NCBI GenBank assembly: GCA_030035585.1
Contig: CM057482.1
Coordinates: 59,338,828-59,402,827 of the forward strand
From: Dugong dugon
Taxonomy: Eukaryota; Chordata; Mammalia; Sirenia; Dugongidae
DNA length: 64,000 nucleotides
Reading direction: 5' to 3'
This document shows positions 1-13,194 of the stretch, in pieces. A program made the position numbers and the translations under genes. Below the pieces are notes generated by a model. That model did no database searches. It had not been told where the DNA came from and was given only the letters and a program-made list of their open reading frames with translations. Within the stretch, counting starts at the first letter, position 1, and every line of letters starts with the position of its first letter.

Positions 1-2470
1 AGTTTTTCCATTTTAGTAAATAATGTTGTTGGAATCTGTATCAGGACTTCACTGTATCTATGGATTGCTTTGTGTAGTATCAACATTTTCACAATATTAA
101 GTCTTCCAATCCATGAGCACAAAATGTCCTTCCGTTTATGTAGGTCTCTTTCAATCTCAGTGTTTTGTAGTATTCATTGTATAAGTCTTTTACATCCCAA
201 GTTAGGTTTATTCCTAGGTATTTTATCATTTGAGGGGCTATTATAAATGGCATTGTTTTCTTGATTTCCTTTTCGGATTTCTACGTTAGTATAAAGGAAT
301 CCAAATGATTTTTGTGTATTGATCTTGTATCCTGCTGGATTCTTCTATTAGGTTCAGAAGATTTCTTGTAGAATCTTTGGAGTTTTCTACGTATAGGATC
401 ATGTCATCTGCAAATAGGGATAGTTTTACTTCTTCCTTTCTCATTTGGATACTCTTTTTCTCTTTCTTGCCTTATTTCTCTGGCTAGAACTACTAGTACA
501 ATATTAAATAAGAATGGTGATAATGGGTATCCTTTCCTCATTCCCATTTTGAAGGGGAAGGCTATTAATCTTTCTTCATTAAGAATAATGTTTTGCATAT
601 ATACTCTTAATTATGTTTAGGAATTTCCCTTCTATTACTATTTTTCTGAGAGTTTTATTGGGAAAAATTGTTGGGTTTTATCAAAAGCTTTTTCTCCATC
701 AATTGACATGAAAATGTGGTTCTTTTCCTTTGTTTTTTTACTTATGTGGTGAATTACACTGATTGATTTTCCAATGTTGAAACACTTTGCATTCCTGGTA
801 TGAACTGCACTTGAGCATGATGTATGATTTTCTCAAAAGGTAATTGAATTCTGTTCACTTGAATTGTGTTCAGAATTTTTCTGTCTATATTCATGAGTGA
901 TATTGATCTGTAATTTTCTTTTTTAGTGATGTCTTTACCTGGTTTTGGTATCAGGGTGATGTTGGCTTTATAGAATTAATTAGGGAGCATTCTTTCTTCT
1001 TCTATGTTTTGGAAGCATTTGAGTAGGATTGGTATCAACTCTCCTCTGAATGTTTGGTAAAATTCCCCGGTTAACCCATCTGGTCCTGAGCTTTTTTATG
1101 TTGGGAGTCTTTTTGATGACAGCTTCAATCTCTTCTTTCTTACCCATCTGTTTATATTTTCTATTTCTATTTGCGTTAGTTTAGGTTGGTAGTGTGTTTC
1201 TAGGAATTTGTCCATTTCCTCTAGGTTTTCAAATCTGTTGAAGTACAATTGTTCACATTATTCTATTATGACCTCCTTTATCTCAGTTGGATCTGTTCTA
1301 ATGTCTCCAATTTTGTTTCTTATTTTGGTAATTTGCCTTCTCTCTCTCTCTCTTTTTTTTTCCCCCTCTTTTGTTGGTCTGGTCAGTGGTTTGTCTATTT
1401 TATTGATCCTTTCCAAGAATTAACTTCTGGTCTTTGTCGAGTCTTTCTATCATTATTCTGTTTTCTATTTTGTTTATTTCTGCTCTAGTTCTTATTATTT
1501 CCTTTCTTATGGTAGCTTTGGGCTTCTTTTGCTCTTCCTTTTCTATCTGTTCAAGTTGTCAGGTTAAGTTATCGATTTTGGATCTTTCTTCTTTTTTAAT
1601 GTAGGCATTTATTGTTACAAATTTCCCTAGGATCACTGCTTTTGCTGCATCCCAAAGGTTTTGTATGTTGTGTTTTCATTTTCACTTGATTCTAAGTATT
1701 TTTTTTTTTAACTTTTGATTTCTTCTATGATTCAATAGTTTTTTAGTAGTGTGTTATTTAGTTTCCACATATAATTTTTTTTCCTTATTCTACCTGTTAT
1801 TTATATCTAGCTTCATACCATTATGGTCAGAAAAGATGCTCTGCATGATTTCAATTTTTATTTAGGTTTGTTTTGTGACCTAAAATATGGTCTATTCTGG
1901 AGATTGTGCTGTGTACATTGGAGAAGAATGTTTATTGTGCTGTTGTTGGGTGGTATGTCCATTTGGTTGATAGTTTTACTCAGGTCTTCTATATCTTTAT
2001 TGATTTTCTTTCAATTTGTTCTATCATCAAAAGTGGTGTATTGAAATCTACTATTATTGCAGCTCTGTCGATTTCTCTCTTTAAGTCTGTAAGAGTTTGC
2101 TTTAAAATTCTGGGGCTCTGACATTGGATGCATAAATATTTACAATTGTTATGTCTTTTGGTGAATTGTCCTTTTAACATTATATAATGTCCTTTTTTTT
2201 CTCTTATAATGGATTTTGACTTAAAGTCTATTTTGTCAGATATTAATATTGCCACTCTTGCTCTATTTGGTTACCATTTGTTTGGTATGTTTTTTGTTTG
2301 TTTTTGCATCCTTTGATTTTTAACCTATTTATGTCTGTGTACCTAAAGTTTGTCTCTTGTAAGCAACATATTAATGGGTCATTTTTTTTGTCCATTTTGC
2401 TACTGTCTCTTGACTGGTGCATTTATTCCACTGACATTCAGTGCGCTAATAGGGAAGAATTTGCTGTAGC
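1..2470 (-). pseudogene. L1-A ORF2 remnant (endonuclease and reverse transcriptase)
   Basis: Decayed ORF2 on the minus strand. The endonuclease part is seen at 2255-1989 (AILISDKIDF, then a KQTLTDLKREIDRAAIIVDF stretch) and the RT palm at 598-404 ([20 protein letters not shown]). The 3' part of ORF2 and the 3'UTR lie left of the window. Several frameshifts and stops separate these blocks, so no full protein can be made. Confidence 0.85.
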
Positions 2471-2943
2471 CATTTTGTTGTACTTCTTTTTTGTGGTATT
2501 AATGGTTTCTTTGTTCTTTCTGTGCTGCGTTCTTGTTTTATTGGGTTTTCTTTTCCTTTCATTTATTATTGTTGTTTTTGTGTTTACTGAGTCTTTTTGT
2601 TTTTCTTCTTTATTTTGGTGAGTATATTTATCAACTTTCTTTGTGGTTATCATGAGTTTACATTTGACATCCTACATTTAAAACAATCTTTTATATCTTG
2701 AAATTACCTTAACTTCCTTTCTATAACTACACTAATCATTCCCACTTTTGTTTTGATGTTTCATTGACTACAACTTAGTATCCTGGATTTCCAGTAATCA
2801 TTTTTTAACTTTATTTTACTGTTGTGGTGTCTTCACCTGACTGGTATCAGGATGATGCTGTCATGTGCCTTTACCTCAAGTTGTTGTCTAATGTTGTTTT
2901 CTATCTGAAGAGCGTCTTTTAATATTTCTTGTAGGGCTGGTCT

Positions 2944-3103
2944 AAACCAAATCCATTTCTGTAAAGTCAATTCTGACTCATAGTGACCCTATAGGACAGA
3001 GTAGAACTGCCCCCATTAAGTTTCCAAGGGGCAGCTGGAGGATTCAAACGGCCGACCTCTTGATTAGCAGCCCAGCTCTTAACAATTGTGCCACCAGGGC
3101 TCC
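2944..3103 (-). mobile_element. AfroSINE with 11-bp target duplication
   Basis: Complete tRNA-derived AfroSINE in minus orientation; on the plus strand it reads from the shared RTE-like tail (GACTCATAGTGACCCTATAG) to the tRNA-related head (CACCAGGGCTCC). It is flanked by perfect repeats AGGGCTGGTCT at 2933-2943 and 3104-3114, showing insertion into L1-A. Confidence 0.93.
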
Positions 3104-3541
3104 AGGGCTGGTCTGGTTATAAATTCCCTTAATTTCTGTTCATTTAAGGATGTTCTAATTTCTCCCTTGTTTTTGAATGTCAGTTTTGCTGAATATAAAA
3201 TTCTTGGTTGACAGTTCTTTTCTTTCATGACTTAGCATATGTGATCCCATTGCCTTCTTGCCTGCATAGTTTCTGATGAGAAATCAATGCTTAATCTTAT
3301 TGGGGCCCTTTGGTAGGGGATATTTCTTTTTACATGCTACTCTCCAAATTATTTCTTTGTCCTTGGATCTGAAAAGTTTTATTATATGTCTTGTTGAATT
3401 TCTCTTGGGGTCTATCCTATATGGAATTCGTTGAGCTTCTTGGATGAAAATCTCGTATTTTGAGATACTTGGGAAGTTCTCTGCCATTATTTCTTCAGAT
3501 ATTCTTTCTGCACTTTTTTTCTGTCTTCCTCTTTTGGGGGG

Positions 3542-4058
3542 TGTCTTAGTCATCTAGTGTTGCTATAACAGAAATACAACATGTGGATGGCTTCCCCAAA
3601 GAGAAATTTATTCTCTCTCAGTTTAGGAGGCTGGAAGTCCAAACTCAGGGGCTAGCTCTAGATGAAGACTTTCTCTCTCTGTCAGTTCTGGGGGAAGGTC
3701 TTTATCATCAATCTTCCCCTGTTCTAGGAGCTTCTCAGCACAGGGACCCCAGGTCCAAAGGAGCACACTCTTTGCTCTACTTCTTGGTAGTATGAGGTCT
3801 CCCTTTCTCTCTGCTTGCTTCTCTCATTTATATCTCAAAAAAGACTGACTAAAGATACAATTTAATCTTATAGATTGAGTCCTGCCTCATAAACATAACT
3901 GCCTCTAATCCTACCTCATTAACATCACAGAGGTAGGATTTACAACACATGGGAAAATCACATCAGATGACAAAATGATGTATAATCACACAATACTGGG
4001 AATCATAGCCTAGCCAAGTTGATACACATTTTTGGGGGACACAATTCAATCCATAACA
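3542..4058 (-). mobile_element. Solo LTR, class III (MaLR/ERVL-like)
   Basis: A 517-bp element that on the minus strand starts TGTTATGGATTGAATTGTGT and ends GACTAAGACA, the TG...CA termini of an LTR, with AATAAATTTCTC as a polyadenylation signal near its 3' end. The 5-bp flanks GGGGG (3537-3541 and 4059-4063) fit the 5-bp duplications of class III endogenous retrovirus-like elements. It has no internal genes. It is related to the LTR at 15010-16032. Confidence 0.8.
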
Positions 4059-5773
4059 GGGGGAGGAAGGGGCCGAATGAAACTTCCTCACAGGTGCAGA
4101 CAGGTGGGGCATTAAGTGTATATTGTTCCTTTGGATTGTGTCCCACATAATCCTTTGATGTTCTTTGTTTTTCTTCATGCTTTGTTCTACTTGTTTCTCA
4201 AACTGAGCAGTCTTAAAGGTTTTTTTCTCTTAATTCACTGATTCTTTGGTCCATTGTTTCAGTCCTACTTCTGTGTCCATCTGTGGAGTTGTTTATTTCT
4301 CTTATTTTATTATTTCTCTTCAGAATTTCTACTTGTTGGTTTTTTAGGGATTCTATCTCTTTACTGAATTTGTCATTTTGTTCTTATATTGTTTTCCTAA
4401 GTTCTTATAGTTTTTTTCTGCATTTTCCTTTATCTCTCTGAGTAAACAGCAGTTTTTTGAAGTCTTTATCAGAAAGTTCCATTATTTGTTCATCCTCAGA
4501 GATTGTTTCTGTCCCTTTATTTTATCTGTTAGATTGGGCCATCTTTCCCTGCCTCTTCATATGTTTTGGAATTGTCTGTTTTCTTTGAGACATTAATGTT
4601 TTTTATTATTTGTTTGTTTTTGTTTAGATACTTTCTCCTTGGGTTGTTTTACTATTTGTATTATTTTAATTATTGTCATTTTTGAGGTATGTCTCTGGAG
4701 CTGCTAGTTGGTTAATTGTGGTTTCCCTTCACTGAAGGGTATGAAGAGCTGAGTACATACATGGAACATTGAGCACTTAAGATTTCCCTTTGGATGATTG
4801 CTTGGAATTGAGAGAGCAGTGTCCTTCCCCATGGTAAGGTGCAAGGTATCAGGTAGTTGGGATCTGTCTGTAGAGCTTGAGGAACAGTGCAAACCCATTG
4901 TGTTGATGTGATTAAGTGACATTCCCCCTTGTTTGTTGGTGGGTTGTCTGCTCACACATAGTTGGGCAGTGGAGCCTTGGTAGTCAGGGTAAGCCTTCCA
5001 TATAGTCACAGGTGGTAGTGTGGGGGCAGGAGGGTAAGTGGTTTCTACTCATTCACAATAGGGGGGAAACACCTCCACACAGGTAGAAGGGCAGGGATGC
5101 CTTTGGGAGGGGGAGGAGATGGCACAAGGTTTCTGCACTTGGGCACACAACCTAGAGGGCTTTGGCACTAGTATGAAACAGCAGGGGAGTCTCTGGGAGG
5201 AGGAAAGGGTTGCATGAGACTTCTGTACAGGCATGGATTGGTGGGACAGTACAAAAGGTTGGGAGGGGTTTATGCAGTGTCTTTGTGCACGTGTGGACAA
5301 CCTGTTTGAGGTGGGGGAAGGGAGCCCTCCATTCAGGTGGGGAGGTAAAAGGAGTAAGGGTAGGGAGGTGGGGGCCCCCACTTAATGACATAGTCTTAGA
5401 GGGCGGCAGGGAGCCCTCTGTGTAAATGTGTGTGGGTAACCTAGCTTCCATTCTTCTCTGCACTCAACATGCCATTGGGGCTCACACCCTCCCTCCTTTA
5501 CCTTCCCTTTGCCATTCCACAAATGTGCATTCCTTGATTAACTGTCCATGGCCTGAAACTCCTTTAACCCAAACTGTAACCCTTTACTCCTGAATCTCTT
5601 CCTGTGGTTCCCTGGTTTCAATGTGATGTTGCTCCAGTATGTCACTCTCTTTCTGCATGCCCAGACCTGATGCGCTGGTTGCCCACCTTGTTGTTCTTCC
5701 TCAGAACTATTTATGAAGTATCTCTGTCTCAGGCTGTGTATTTCTTGATGATCACTTCATGGGATCCTTGTAT

Positions 5774-6190
5774 TGTTGGTGCTGGGTGCGGTCGAGTTGG
5801 TTCCGACTTGTAGTGACCCTATGTACTACAAAACGAAACACTGCCTGGTTCTGCACCATCCTCATAATTGTTGCTGTGTTTGAGCCCATCATTTCAGCCA
5901 CTGTGTCAATCCATCTCGTTGAGGGTCTTCGTCTTTTTCTCTGACCTTCTACTTTACCAAGCATGATGTCCTTCTCCAGGGACTTGTCCAGACTGATAAC
6001 AAGTCCAAGTGCAAGAGATGAAGTCTCGTCATTCTCACTTCTAAGCATTCTGGCTGCACTTCTTCCAAGATGGATTTGTTCGTTCTTCTGGCAGTTCATA
6101 GCATAGTCAATATTCTTTGCCAACACCATAATGTAAAGGCATCAACTCTTCTTTGGTCTTCCTTATTCATTGTCCAGCTTTTGTATGCAT
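5774..6190 (-). mobile_element. RTE (BovB-type) LINE 3' fragment
   Basis: Minus-strand 5'-truncated RTE element. It encodes the C-terminal end of the RTE ORF (LEKDIMLGKVEGQ, then RRPSTRWIDTVAEMMG and HRVTTSRNQLD) and ends in the short 3' tail beginning TCACTACAAGTCGGAACC. The 3' tail is the sequence shared with AfroSINEs. It lies between L1-A and the SINE fragment at 6191. Confidence 0.88.
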
Positions 6191-6288
6191 ATGAACACAT
6201 TGCCATTGAGTCAATTCTGACTCATAGTGACCCTACAGGACAGAGTAGAACTGCCCCACAAGGTTTCCAAGGAGAGGCTGGTGGATTC
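6191..6288 (-). mobile_element. AfroSINE fragment (3' half)
   Basis: Minus-orientation SINE tail and body (GACTCATAGTGACCCTACAG to CTGGTGGATTCGAA). The tRNA-related head is missing; the next base starts the truncated L1-B. No head is found on the far side of L1-B near 10.25 kb, so a simple insertion into the SINE is not supported. Confidence 0.85.
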
Positions 6289-6289
6289 G

Positions 6290-9253
6290 AAGAAATTCAT
6301 AGAATCAAACGAGAATGAAAACACATCCTACCAGAACCTTTGGGACACAGCAAAAGCAGTGCTTAGACATCAGTTTATACCAATAAATACACACATCCAA
6401 AAAGAAGAAAGGCTCATAATCAAAGCATTAACCCTTCAACTAGAGCAAGTAGAAAGAGAGCAGCAAACGAAGCCCACAGGTGCCAGAAGAAACAATAAGA
6501 ATTAGAGCAGAATTTAATGAAATACAGAATAGAAAAACAATTGAAAGAGTTAACAAGATCAAAAGCTGGTTCTTTGAAAAGATCAACAAAATTGACAAAC
6601 CACTGACCAAACTGACAAAAGAAAAACTGGAGAGGAAGCAGATCACCTGTATAAGAAATGAGATAGGTGATATCACAACAGACTCAACAGAAATTAAAAG
6701 AATCATAACAGATTACTATGAAAAATTGTACTCTAACAAATTTGAAAACCTAGAGGAAATGGACAAATTTCTAGAAACTCACTACCTACATAAATTAACA
6801 CAAACAGAGGTAGAACAACTAAATAAACCCATAACAAAAGAAGAGATTGAAAAGGTTATTAAAACACTACCAACAACAACAACAACAAAAAAAAAAAAAA
6901 AAACCCTGGTCCGGATGGCTTCACTGGAGAATTCTACCAAACTTTCAGAGAAGAGATAACACCACTTCTACTAAAGGTATTTCAGAGCATAGAAAAGGAT
7001 GGAATACTCCCAAACTCATTCTATGAAGCCAGCATAACCCCGATACCAAAACCAGGTAAAGACACCACACAAAAAAAGAAAATTACAGACCGATATCCCT
7101 CATGAACATTGACACAAAAATCCTCAACAAAATTTTAGCCAATAGAATTCAGCAACATATCAAAAAAATAATTCACCATGATAAAATGGGATTTATACCA
7201 GGTATGCAAGGATGGTTGAACATTAGAAAAACAATCAATGTAATTCATCACATAAATAAAAGACAAGAACCACATGATCATATCAATCGATGCAGAAAAA
7301 GCATTCAACAAAATCCAACACCCATTCATGATAAAAACTCTCAACAAAATAGGAATAGAAGGGAAATTCCTCAATATAATTAAGGGCAATTTATACAAAG
7401 CCAACAGACAACATCATCCTGAATGGAGAGACTCTGAAAGCTTCCCTTTGAGAACAGGAACCAGACAAGGATGCCCTTTATCACCACTATTATTCAACAT
7501 TGGGCTGGAGGACCTAGCCAGAGCAATTAGGCTAGAAAAAGAAATAAAGGGCATCCAAATAGGTAGGGAAGAAGTCAAAGTATCTCTATTTGGAGATGAT
7601 ATGATTTTATACACAGAAAACCCCAAAGAATCCACAAGAAAATTACTGGAACTAATAGAAGATTTCAGCAAAGTTTCAGGATACAAGATAAACATACAAA
7701 AATCAATTGGATTCCTTTACACCAACAATCAGAACCTTGAAGAGGACATCACCAAATCAATACCATTTACAATAGCCCCCAAGAAGATAAAATACTTAGG
7801 AATAAATCTAACCAGAGATGTAAAAGATCTTTACAGAGAAAACTACAAGACACTACTGCAAGAAACTAAAAGAGATCTGCATAAGTGGAAAACATTTACC
7901 TTGCCCATGGATAGGTAGACTCAACATAGTAAAATTTCAATTCTACCCAAAGCAATCTACAGATACAATGCAATCCCAATCCAAATTCCACCAGCATTTT
8001 TAATGAGATGGAGAGACAAATCACCAACTTCATATGGGAAGGGAAAAGGCCCCCAATAAATAAAGCATTACTGCCACGGTAGTCAAGACAGCCTGGTGCT
8101 GGTACAACAACAGATACATAGATGAACAGAACAGAGTTGAGAATCCAGATATAAGCTCATCCACCTATGAGCAGCTAATATTTGACAAAGGCCCAAAGTC
8201 CATTAATTGGGGAAAAGACAGTCTCTTTAACAAATGATGCTGGCATATTGGATATCTATATGCAAAAAAACTGAAACAAGACCCATATCTCACACCATGT
8301 ACAAAAACTACTCAAAATGGATCAAAGACTTAAATATAAAATCAAAAACGATAAAGCTCATGGAAGAAAAAATAGGCAGAATGCTAGGAGCCCTAATACA
8401 TGGCATAAACACAATACGAACTATAAGTAACAATGCACACGCGCCAGAAGAGAGACTAGATAAATGGGAGCACCTAAAAATCAAAAACTTATGCTCATCA
8501 AAACACTTCACCAAAAGAGTAAAAAGACAACCTACAGACCGGGAAAAATTTTTGGCTATGACAAATCTGATCAGCGTTTAATCTCTAAAATTTTCAAGAT
8601 ACTGCAAAACCTCAACAGCAAAAAGACAAACAACCCAATTAAAAAGTGGGCAAAGGATATGAACAGGCATTTCACCAAAGAAGATATTCAGGCAGCTAAC
8701 AGACACATGAAGAAATGCTCATGATCATTAGCCATTAGAGAAATGCAGATCAAAACTACAATGAGATATCATCTAACCCCGACAAGGCTAGCATTAATCC
8801 ATAAAACACAAAATAACAAATGCTGGAGAGGTTTCGGAGAGACTGGAACACTTATACACTGTTGAAGGGAATGTAAAACGATACAACCACTTTGGAAATC
8901 GATTTGGCGCTTCCTTAAATAGCTAGAAATAGAAGTACCATACCATCCAGCAATCCCGCTCCTTGGAATATATCCTAGAGAAATAAGAGCTGTCGCATGA
9001 ATAAATATATACACACCAATGTTCACCGCAGCACTGTTCACAATAGCAAAAAGATGGAAGCAACCTGAGTGCCCATCAATGGATGAATGGATAAACAAAC
9101 TGGTATATCCACACAATGGAATATTACGTGACAATAAAGAACAATGATGAAGCTGTGAAACATCGTATAACTTGGCGGAAGCTGGAACTTATTATGCTGA
9201 GTGAATTTAGTCAGTCACAGAAGGACAAATACTGTATAAGACCACTATTGTAA
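6290..9253 (+). pseudogene. L1-B ORF2 remnant
   Basis: RT domain readable in one frame at 7274-7918 with [17 protein letters not shown] and the palm motif [10 protein letters not shown] at 7589-7600 (the usual FADD has become FGDD). The C-terminal region follows in shifted frames at 8234-8581 and 8464-8724. The stop is aligned with that of L1-G at about 9251. An A run at 6889-6903 and several indels break the frame. Confidence 0.88.
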
Positions 9254-10250
9254 GAACACAGAAGAAAACATTCTTTGATGGTTATGGGGGTGGGGAGGGA
9301 GGGTAAGCGTTATTCACTAAGTAGATAGTAGATAAGAATCACCTTAGGTGAAGGGAAGGACAACACACACTACAGGGGAAGCCAGCACAACTGGACTAAA
9401 CCAAAGCTCAGACGTTTCCTCAATACAGTCAAATACTTTGAGAGACAGAGTAGCAGGGGTGCGGGGTCTGGGGACCATGCTTTCAGGGGACATCTATGTC
9501 AATTGGCATAACAAAGCTTATTAAGAAAATGTTCTGCATCCTACTTTGGTGAGTGGCGTCTGGGGTCTTAAAAGCTTGCAGGCAGCCATTTAAGATGCAT
9601 CAATTTGTCCCGACCAGTTGGAGTAAAGGAGAACCAAGAACACCAAAGACACAAGGAAAGCATTAGCCCAAGAGACAGAAGGGGCCACATAAACCAGAGA
9701 CTTCATCAGCGTGAGACCAGAAGAACTAGATGGTGCCTGGCTACCACCAATGAACATCCTGACAGGGAACACAACAGAGGGTCCCTGATGGAGCAGTAGA
9801 ACGATCGGATGCAGAACTCAAATTCTAGTAAGAAGACCAGACTGAATGGTCTGACCGAGACTGGAGGTGCCCTGGAAAGCATGGCCCCTGGTCTCTCTAT
9901 CACCCCAGAACTAAAACAATTTCTGAGGCCAACTCTTCAGACAGGGATTGGACTGGACTGTGGGACATAAAGTGATACTTGTGAAGAATGTGCCTCTTAG
10001 TCAAGTAGATACAAGAGACCAAAGGGGCAGCTTCTGTCCAGAGGTGAGATGGGAAGGCATAGAGAGTTAGGAGCTGGTTGAATGTTCATGGGGAATCGGG
10101 GCGGAGGGGAGGAGTGTGCTGTCACAGAATGGGGTGAGCGGTTGGGGTCTCATAACAATGTATGTAAAAAATAAATAAATTCTGTATGGGAGACTAACTA
10201 GAAATGTAAACTTCATTTAATTACAACAATAAAAATTTTTTTAAAAAAGA
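9254..10250 (+). other. L1-B 3'UTR with G-rich tract
   Basis: Non-coding tail of L1-B. It opens with a G-rich run (GGGGGTGGGGAGGGAGGG at 9286-9303), carries the TCTGGGGTCTTAAAAGCTTG block (9559-9578) and ends near an AATAAA-like signal and A-rich tail. Confidence 0.85.
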
Positions 10251-13194
10251 AGTATATAAAAGAATGTGTGTTCATATTTTAAGGCTTTGTATATAATTAG
10301 CATTCTTCCCCATAAAAATGGAAAGAAATTCAATACACACTAAGGAGGCATGAAGTCGAGTAATAAAAAGAACCATAAAAACTGCACTGAATCAGACACT
10401 GGGGAGGAAAAGTCCTGACCCTCTTTCCCCCACCATCCAGTGGAGGTGGGTCAGACTCAGAACAAAGGAGCTCCTGAGTCTTCATGGCACACCAGGGCCT
10501 CGGCTGACTGGGTGCCCTCACACAGACAATCCTGACCAGTAAGCCTTCATAAGAAGAGTGGCCCCCATTAGCCCTCAGCCACGTTCAACCTGCTCCACAA
10601 GCCAATGAGAGCGGAAGCTTCCATGGCTTAGACATGTCCCAGCAGTTACCTTGGCACCCCAGTGTCCCTCAACACCTGTGGGCCTCGTACACTGGGCCTC
10701 GTACATTGGGCAGATTCCGGCGTTCCCAGGCTGGCTGGTCTGCATGGTGGCCACACCAGATGCCTCCCACACCCAATCAGCTTACCAGTCTCTTCCTGCA
10801 TGCAAGGAAACCAAGACATAGGGACAGTGACTAACATGCTAACAGCCACCAGCTGGTAAGTGCTGCACCAGGGTTTAAATTCAGGCTTCAACTACCTTTG
10901 GACCCTCCTCCCCTCCAAAGAGCTGCCACCTCTGCTCTGAGGCCCCAGGCCAGCCATGGGTGCAGCTCCCCTGGGCAACAGGCAGCTCAGGCAAGGCGAC
11001 AGCATGTAAGCACACAAAATTCAAATAGTCAAGCCCACCTGAGAGCCTTTGGTTGGGATTTTGAGGCCATTGCCTCAACCCTTGCTTGTGTCTCAGAGGG
11101 CGGGGTCCCCATGATCAAAGGTGAGAGAGAGGGGAAGCCCTGGCCTTTGAACATTACAAAGAAATCGTTGAGGAAAAAAGCTGAAGAGGCAGAGCATCTA
11201 GATGGATGAGCCAGCACCAGGCAGTAGGACTTGAAGAACTTGTGATAAGTTTCCCACCTTTATCTCTTTTGATTGTAATTGGTCAACATCGAGGGGAAGA
11301 ACACCCGCCCAGAGGCAGGAGGCACTCTTCCAGCATGCACAGCGCAGAAACATCCGAGGGTGCTCCTACATTTGTCCCCTTAGGAGAACGGATCACACTC
11401 CAGACATCAGCCCAAGGACTCACGTTAACTCTGGAACCATCACTACTTTCCTTGTGGCCAGCTTGTGTCTTGACAAGTTGATTCATGGCCAGGTTCCACA
11501 GAAGCCTCAGCCCTGGGGCCAGAGCCATTTGCCCTGGATCAAGTTGGGCCCACACTCTGATCATGGTGGGATGGGCACCCTCCAATCCTTCCCAGAGAGT
11601 GCAGCTGGCTTGTTGCAGCACTGTCCTGCTAGGGGAATGAGTGGTGGGCTAACAAACAGCAAAGGCCAGACCAAGAGGAGGGAAGAGGCACTTGCTCCCT
11701 CATCCTCAAAGCTGTGTGACATTAACCACTGTCCCTGTCCTACTCTGCCCTGTGGCTCTCTCAGGAAGAGCTGGGTCACAGGTCCCACTGCCCTCATCCC
11801 ATGTCAAACCTGAAGCCTCTGAGGAAGAGCATGAGCAGAGCAGCAGGGGGCCCATTCAAGGCCACATGCCTGCAGGGCAGCTGCAACCTGGCCCCTTGGC
11901 CCCCTTGCTCATATCCGCACAGGCCATGCAGGCACCGTTGTCCCTACTCCACCACAGGTCACTCCCTCCCGCTGCTCTATCCTGCAGGGGCTCCCTGAGT
12001 TGTAGACACTGCCCCAAGGCAGTTTCTCACCCACCTCCCTGCTCCCAGGAAGGCAGAGGCCTTTATACCTTGCCCCCTCAAGTGCAACCGCAGGCTATAA
12101 AGCAGATCAGTTGCCTCGTGGAAACTCCACTGCAGAGCACCCAATACTCGGGCCACTGTCACCTGGCCCTGGGGGTCAGTGCCACCTGTGGGATGTGGAG
12201 CAGGCACCGTGTTGACTTCGTTGTGCTATCTCAGCAATAGTAACAAATGGTCTCAGTCCACCAGTGCTTACCATCTCCTTGTGGCCAGATCATTGGCACA
12301 ACAGCAGGCTTACCCCAGTGATTGCTGTGCTTGGGGACTGTTGGCCCTGGGCAGTCTCTCTGACTGAAGGCAGGAAGGTTCTTGGGGAGCAAGCACACAT
12401 AATCTCCCATCCCCTGAGAATCACTGTATTGTCCTCCCCACGTGCCAGGAGACCTAGACAACCGAACGCAAATTTCTAAAATTTCCCGGCCTATTCTCCT
12501 GCCACCACCTCCTCAACAACTCCCAGCTACTGCTCATACCTACCTCAGTCACGTGGCACTGACCTTCCAGGCTTGACTTACTGGGCCACTGCTTCTCGGC
12601 ATGTGCTACTGTAAAGTGCCATTTCACAATTAAGTCCACAGTGCCCAGCACAGGCAGAGCCTATACTTCTTACTGTTTTAAGAAACACCCACATTTACAG
12701 TTGTCCAGAAACAGCAAATTTATAGAGCGTAAGTCCACTGGTGAAAATGCTCATTAGCTGATTTGATAAAGTAGCAAATAAATGACCCTTCCATGCACAC
12801 AACCCTGAGAACACCCGAGTCCCCATCATAGCTGTCATCTAAGGAAGCAGGTAGGGACACGTTAATGGGCTCATCTTACAAATGAAGACCTTGAGTTTTA
12901 GGGAGGTTAAAACCTTATCCCAACAAGGTTACAGTTCCACTGAGGGACAGAGTGAGGGTGAGAATAATGCGCATACTCAATCTTCTCAGGCAAGCTTCTC
13001 CTTATATCTCAGAAACTCATCTTGCCAAGATTCAGAAAACCATTTCCAACACAGTCTAGTTTTCTGCGTACAGTGGGGATGCGCACCACACGTGGTAACA
13101 CTCTCCATTTTTATTAAGTAGCTGGGACTGAGCCCTCTCAGGGCCTAATACATTAAAATGTTCTTACTTGCGGGCAAAGCAGACACAAACACAC
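10251..13194. other. OCA2 intron 9, single-copy sequence
   Basis: Moderately GC-rich sequence with no recognised repeat over most of its length. Open frames of up to 182 codons occur on both strands (for example 11692-12240), but none has recognisable domains or splice context. A 15-bp motif GGGCCTCGTACAYTG is repeated twice at about 10681-10710. OCA2 exon 10 was looked for and not found. Confidence 0.6.

Larger units (their letters stand above)
2700..4560 (-). pseudogene. L1-A ORF1 remnant, split by SINE and LTR
   Basis: L1 ORF1 (RNA-binding chaperone) on the minus strand. The C-terminal domain is read at 3553-3284: MAENFPSISKY, then a basic stretch and KEIIWRVACKKKYPL. N-terminal sequence continues beyond the LTR at 4059-4560. 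The SINE at 2944-3103 splits the C-terminal part. Limits are approximate. Confidence 0.7.
1..5773 (-). mobile_element. Old L1 element (L1-A), interrupted, running off left edge
   Basis: Minus-strand LINE-1, sense with respect to OCA2. From right to left it shows a probable 5'UTR (about 4.6-5.77 kb), ORF1, then ORF2 cut by the window edge within the reverse transcriptase part. Recognisable peptides include the ORF1 C-terminal stretch IFIQEAQRIPYRIDPKRNS, endonuclease sequence AILISDKIDFKSKS, and RT sequence near [15 protein letters not shown]. It is interrupted by an AfroSINE at 2944-3103 and an LTR at 3542-4058, both with target duplications, so it is older than either. Stops are frequent. 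The exact 5' limit near 5773 is uncertain. Confidence 0.85.
6289..10250 (+). mobile_element. 5'-truncated L1 (L1-B)
   Basis: Plus-strand L1 starting late in the endonuclease/linker part of ORF2 and running to a 3'UTR and A-rich tail (AACAATAAAAATTTTTTTAA). It parallels 52.1-56.1 kb of L1-G almost base for base, so the two belong to the same subfamily. Near 8075 it lacks about 60 bp that L1-G retains. It lies in OCA2 intron 9, antisense to the gene. Confidence 0.92.

Noticed and set aside
5152..5463. Overlapping open frames of about 100 codons in the L1-A 5' region
   Set aside because: They overlap each other on both strands in non-coding 5'UTR-like sequence and show no similarity to ORF1 or ORF2.
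11692..12240. 182-codon plus-strand open frame in intron 9
   Set aside because: No recognisable domain, no splice or promoter context, overlapping open frames on both strands in GC-rich DNA; most likely chance.
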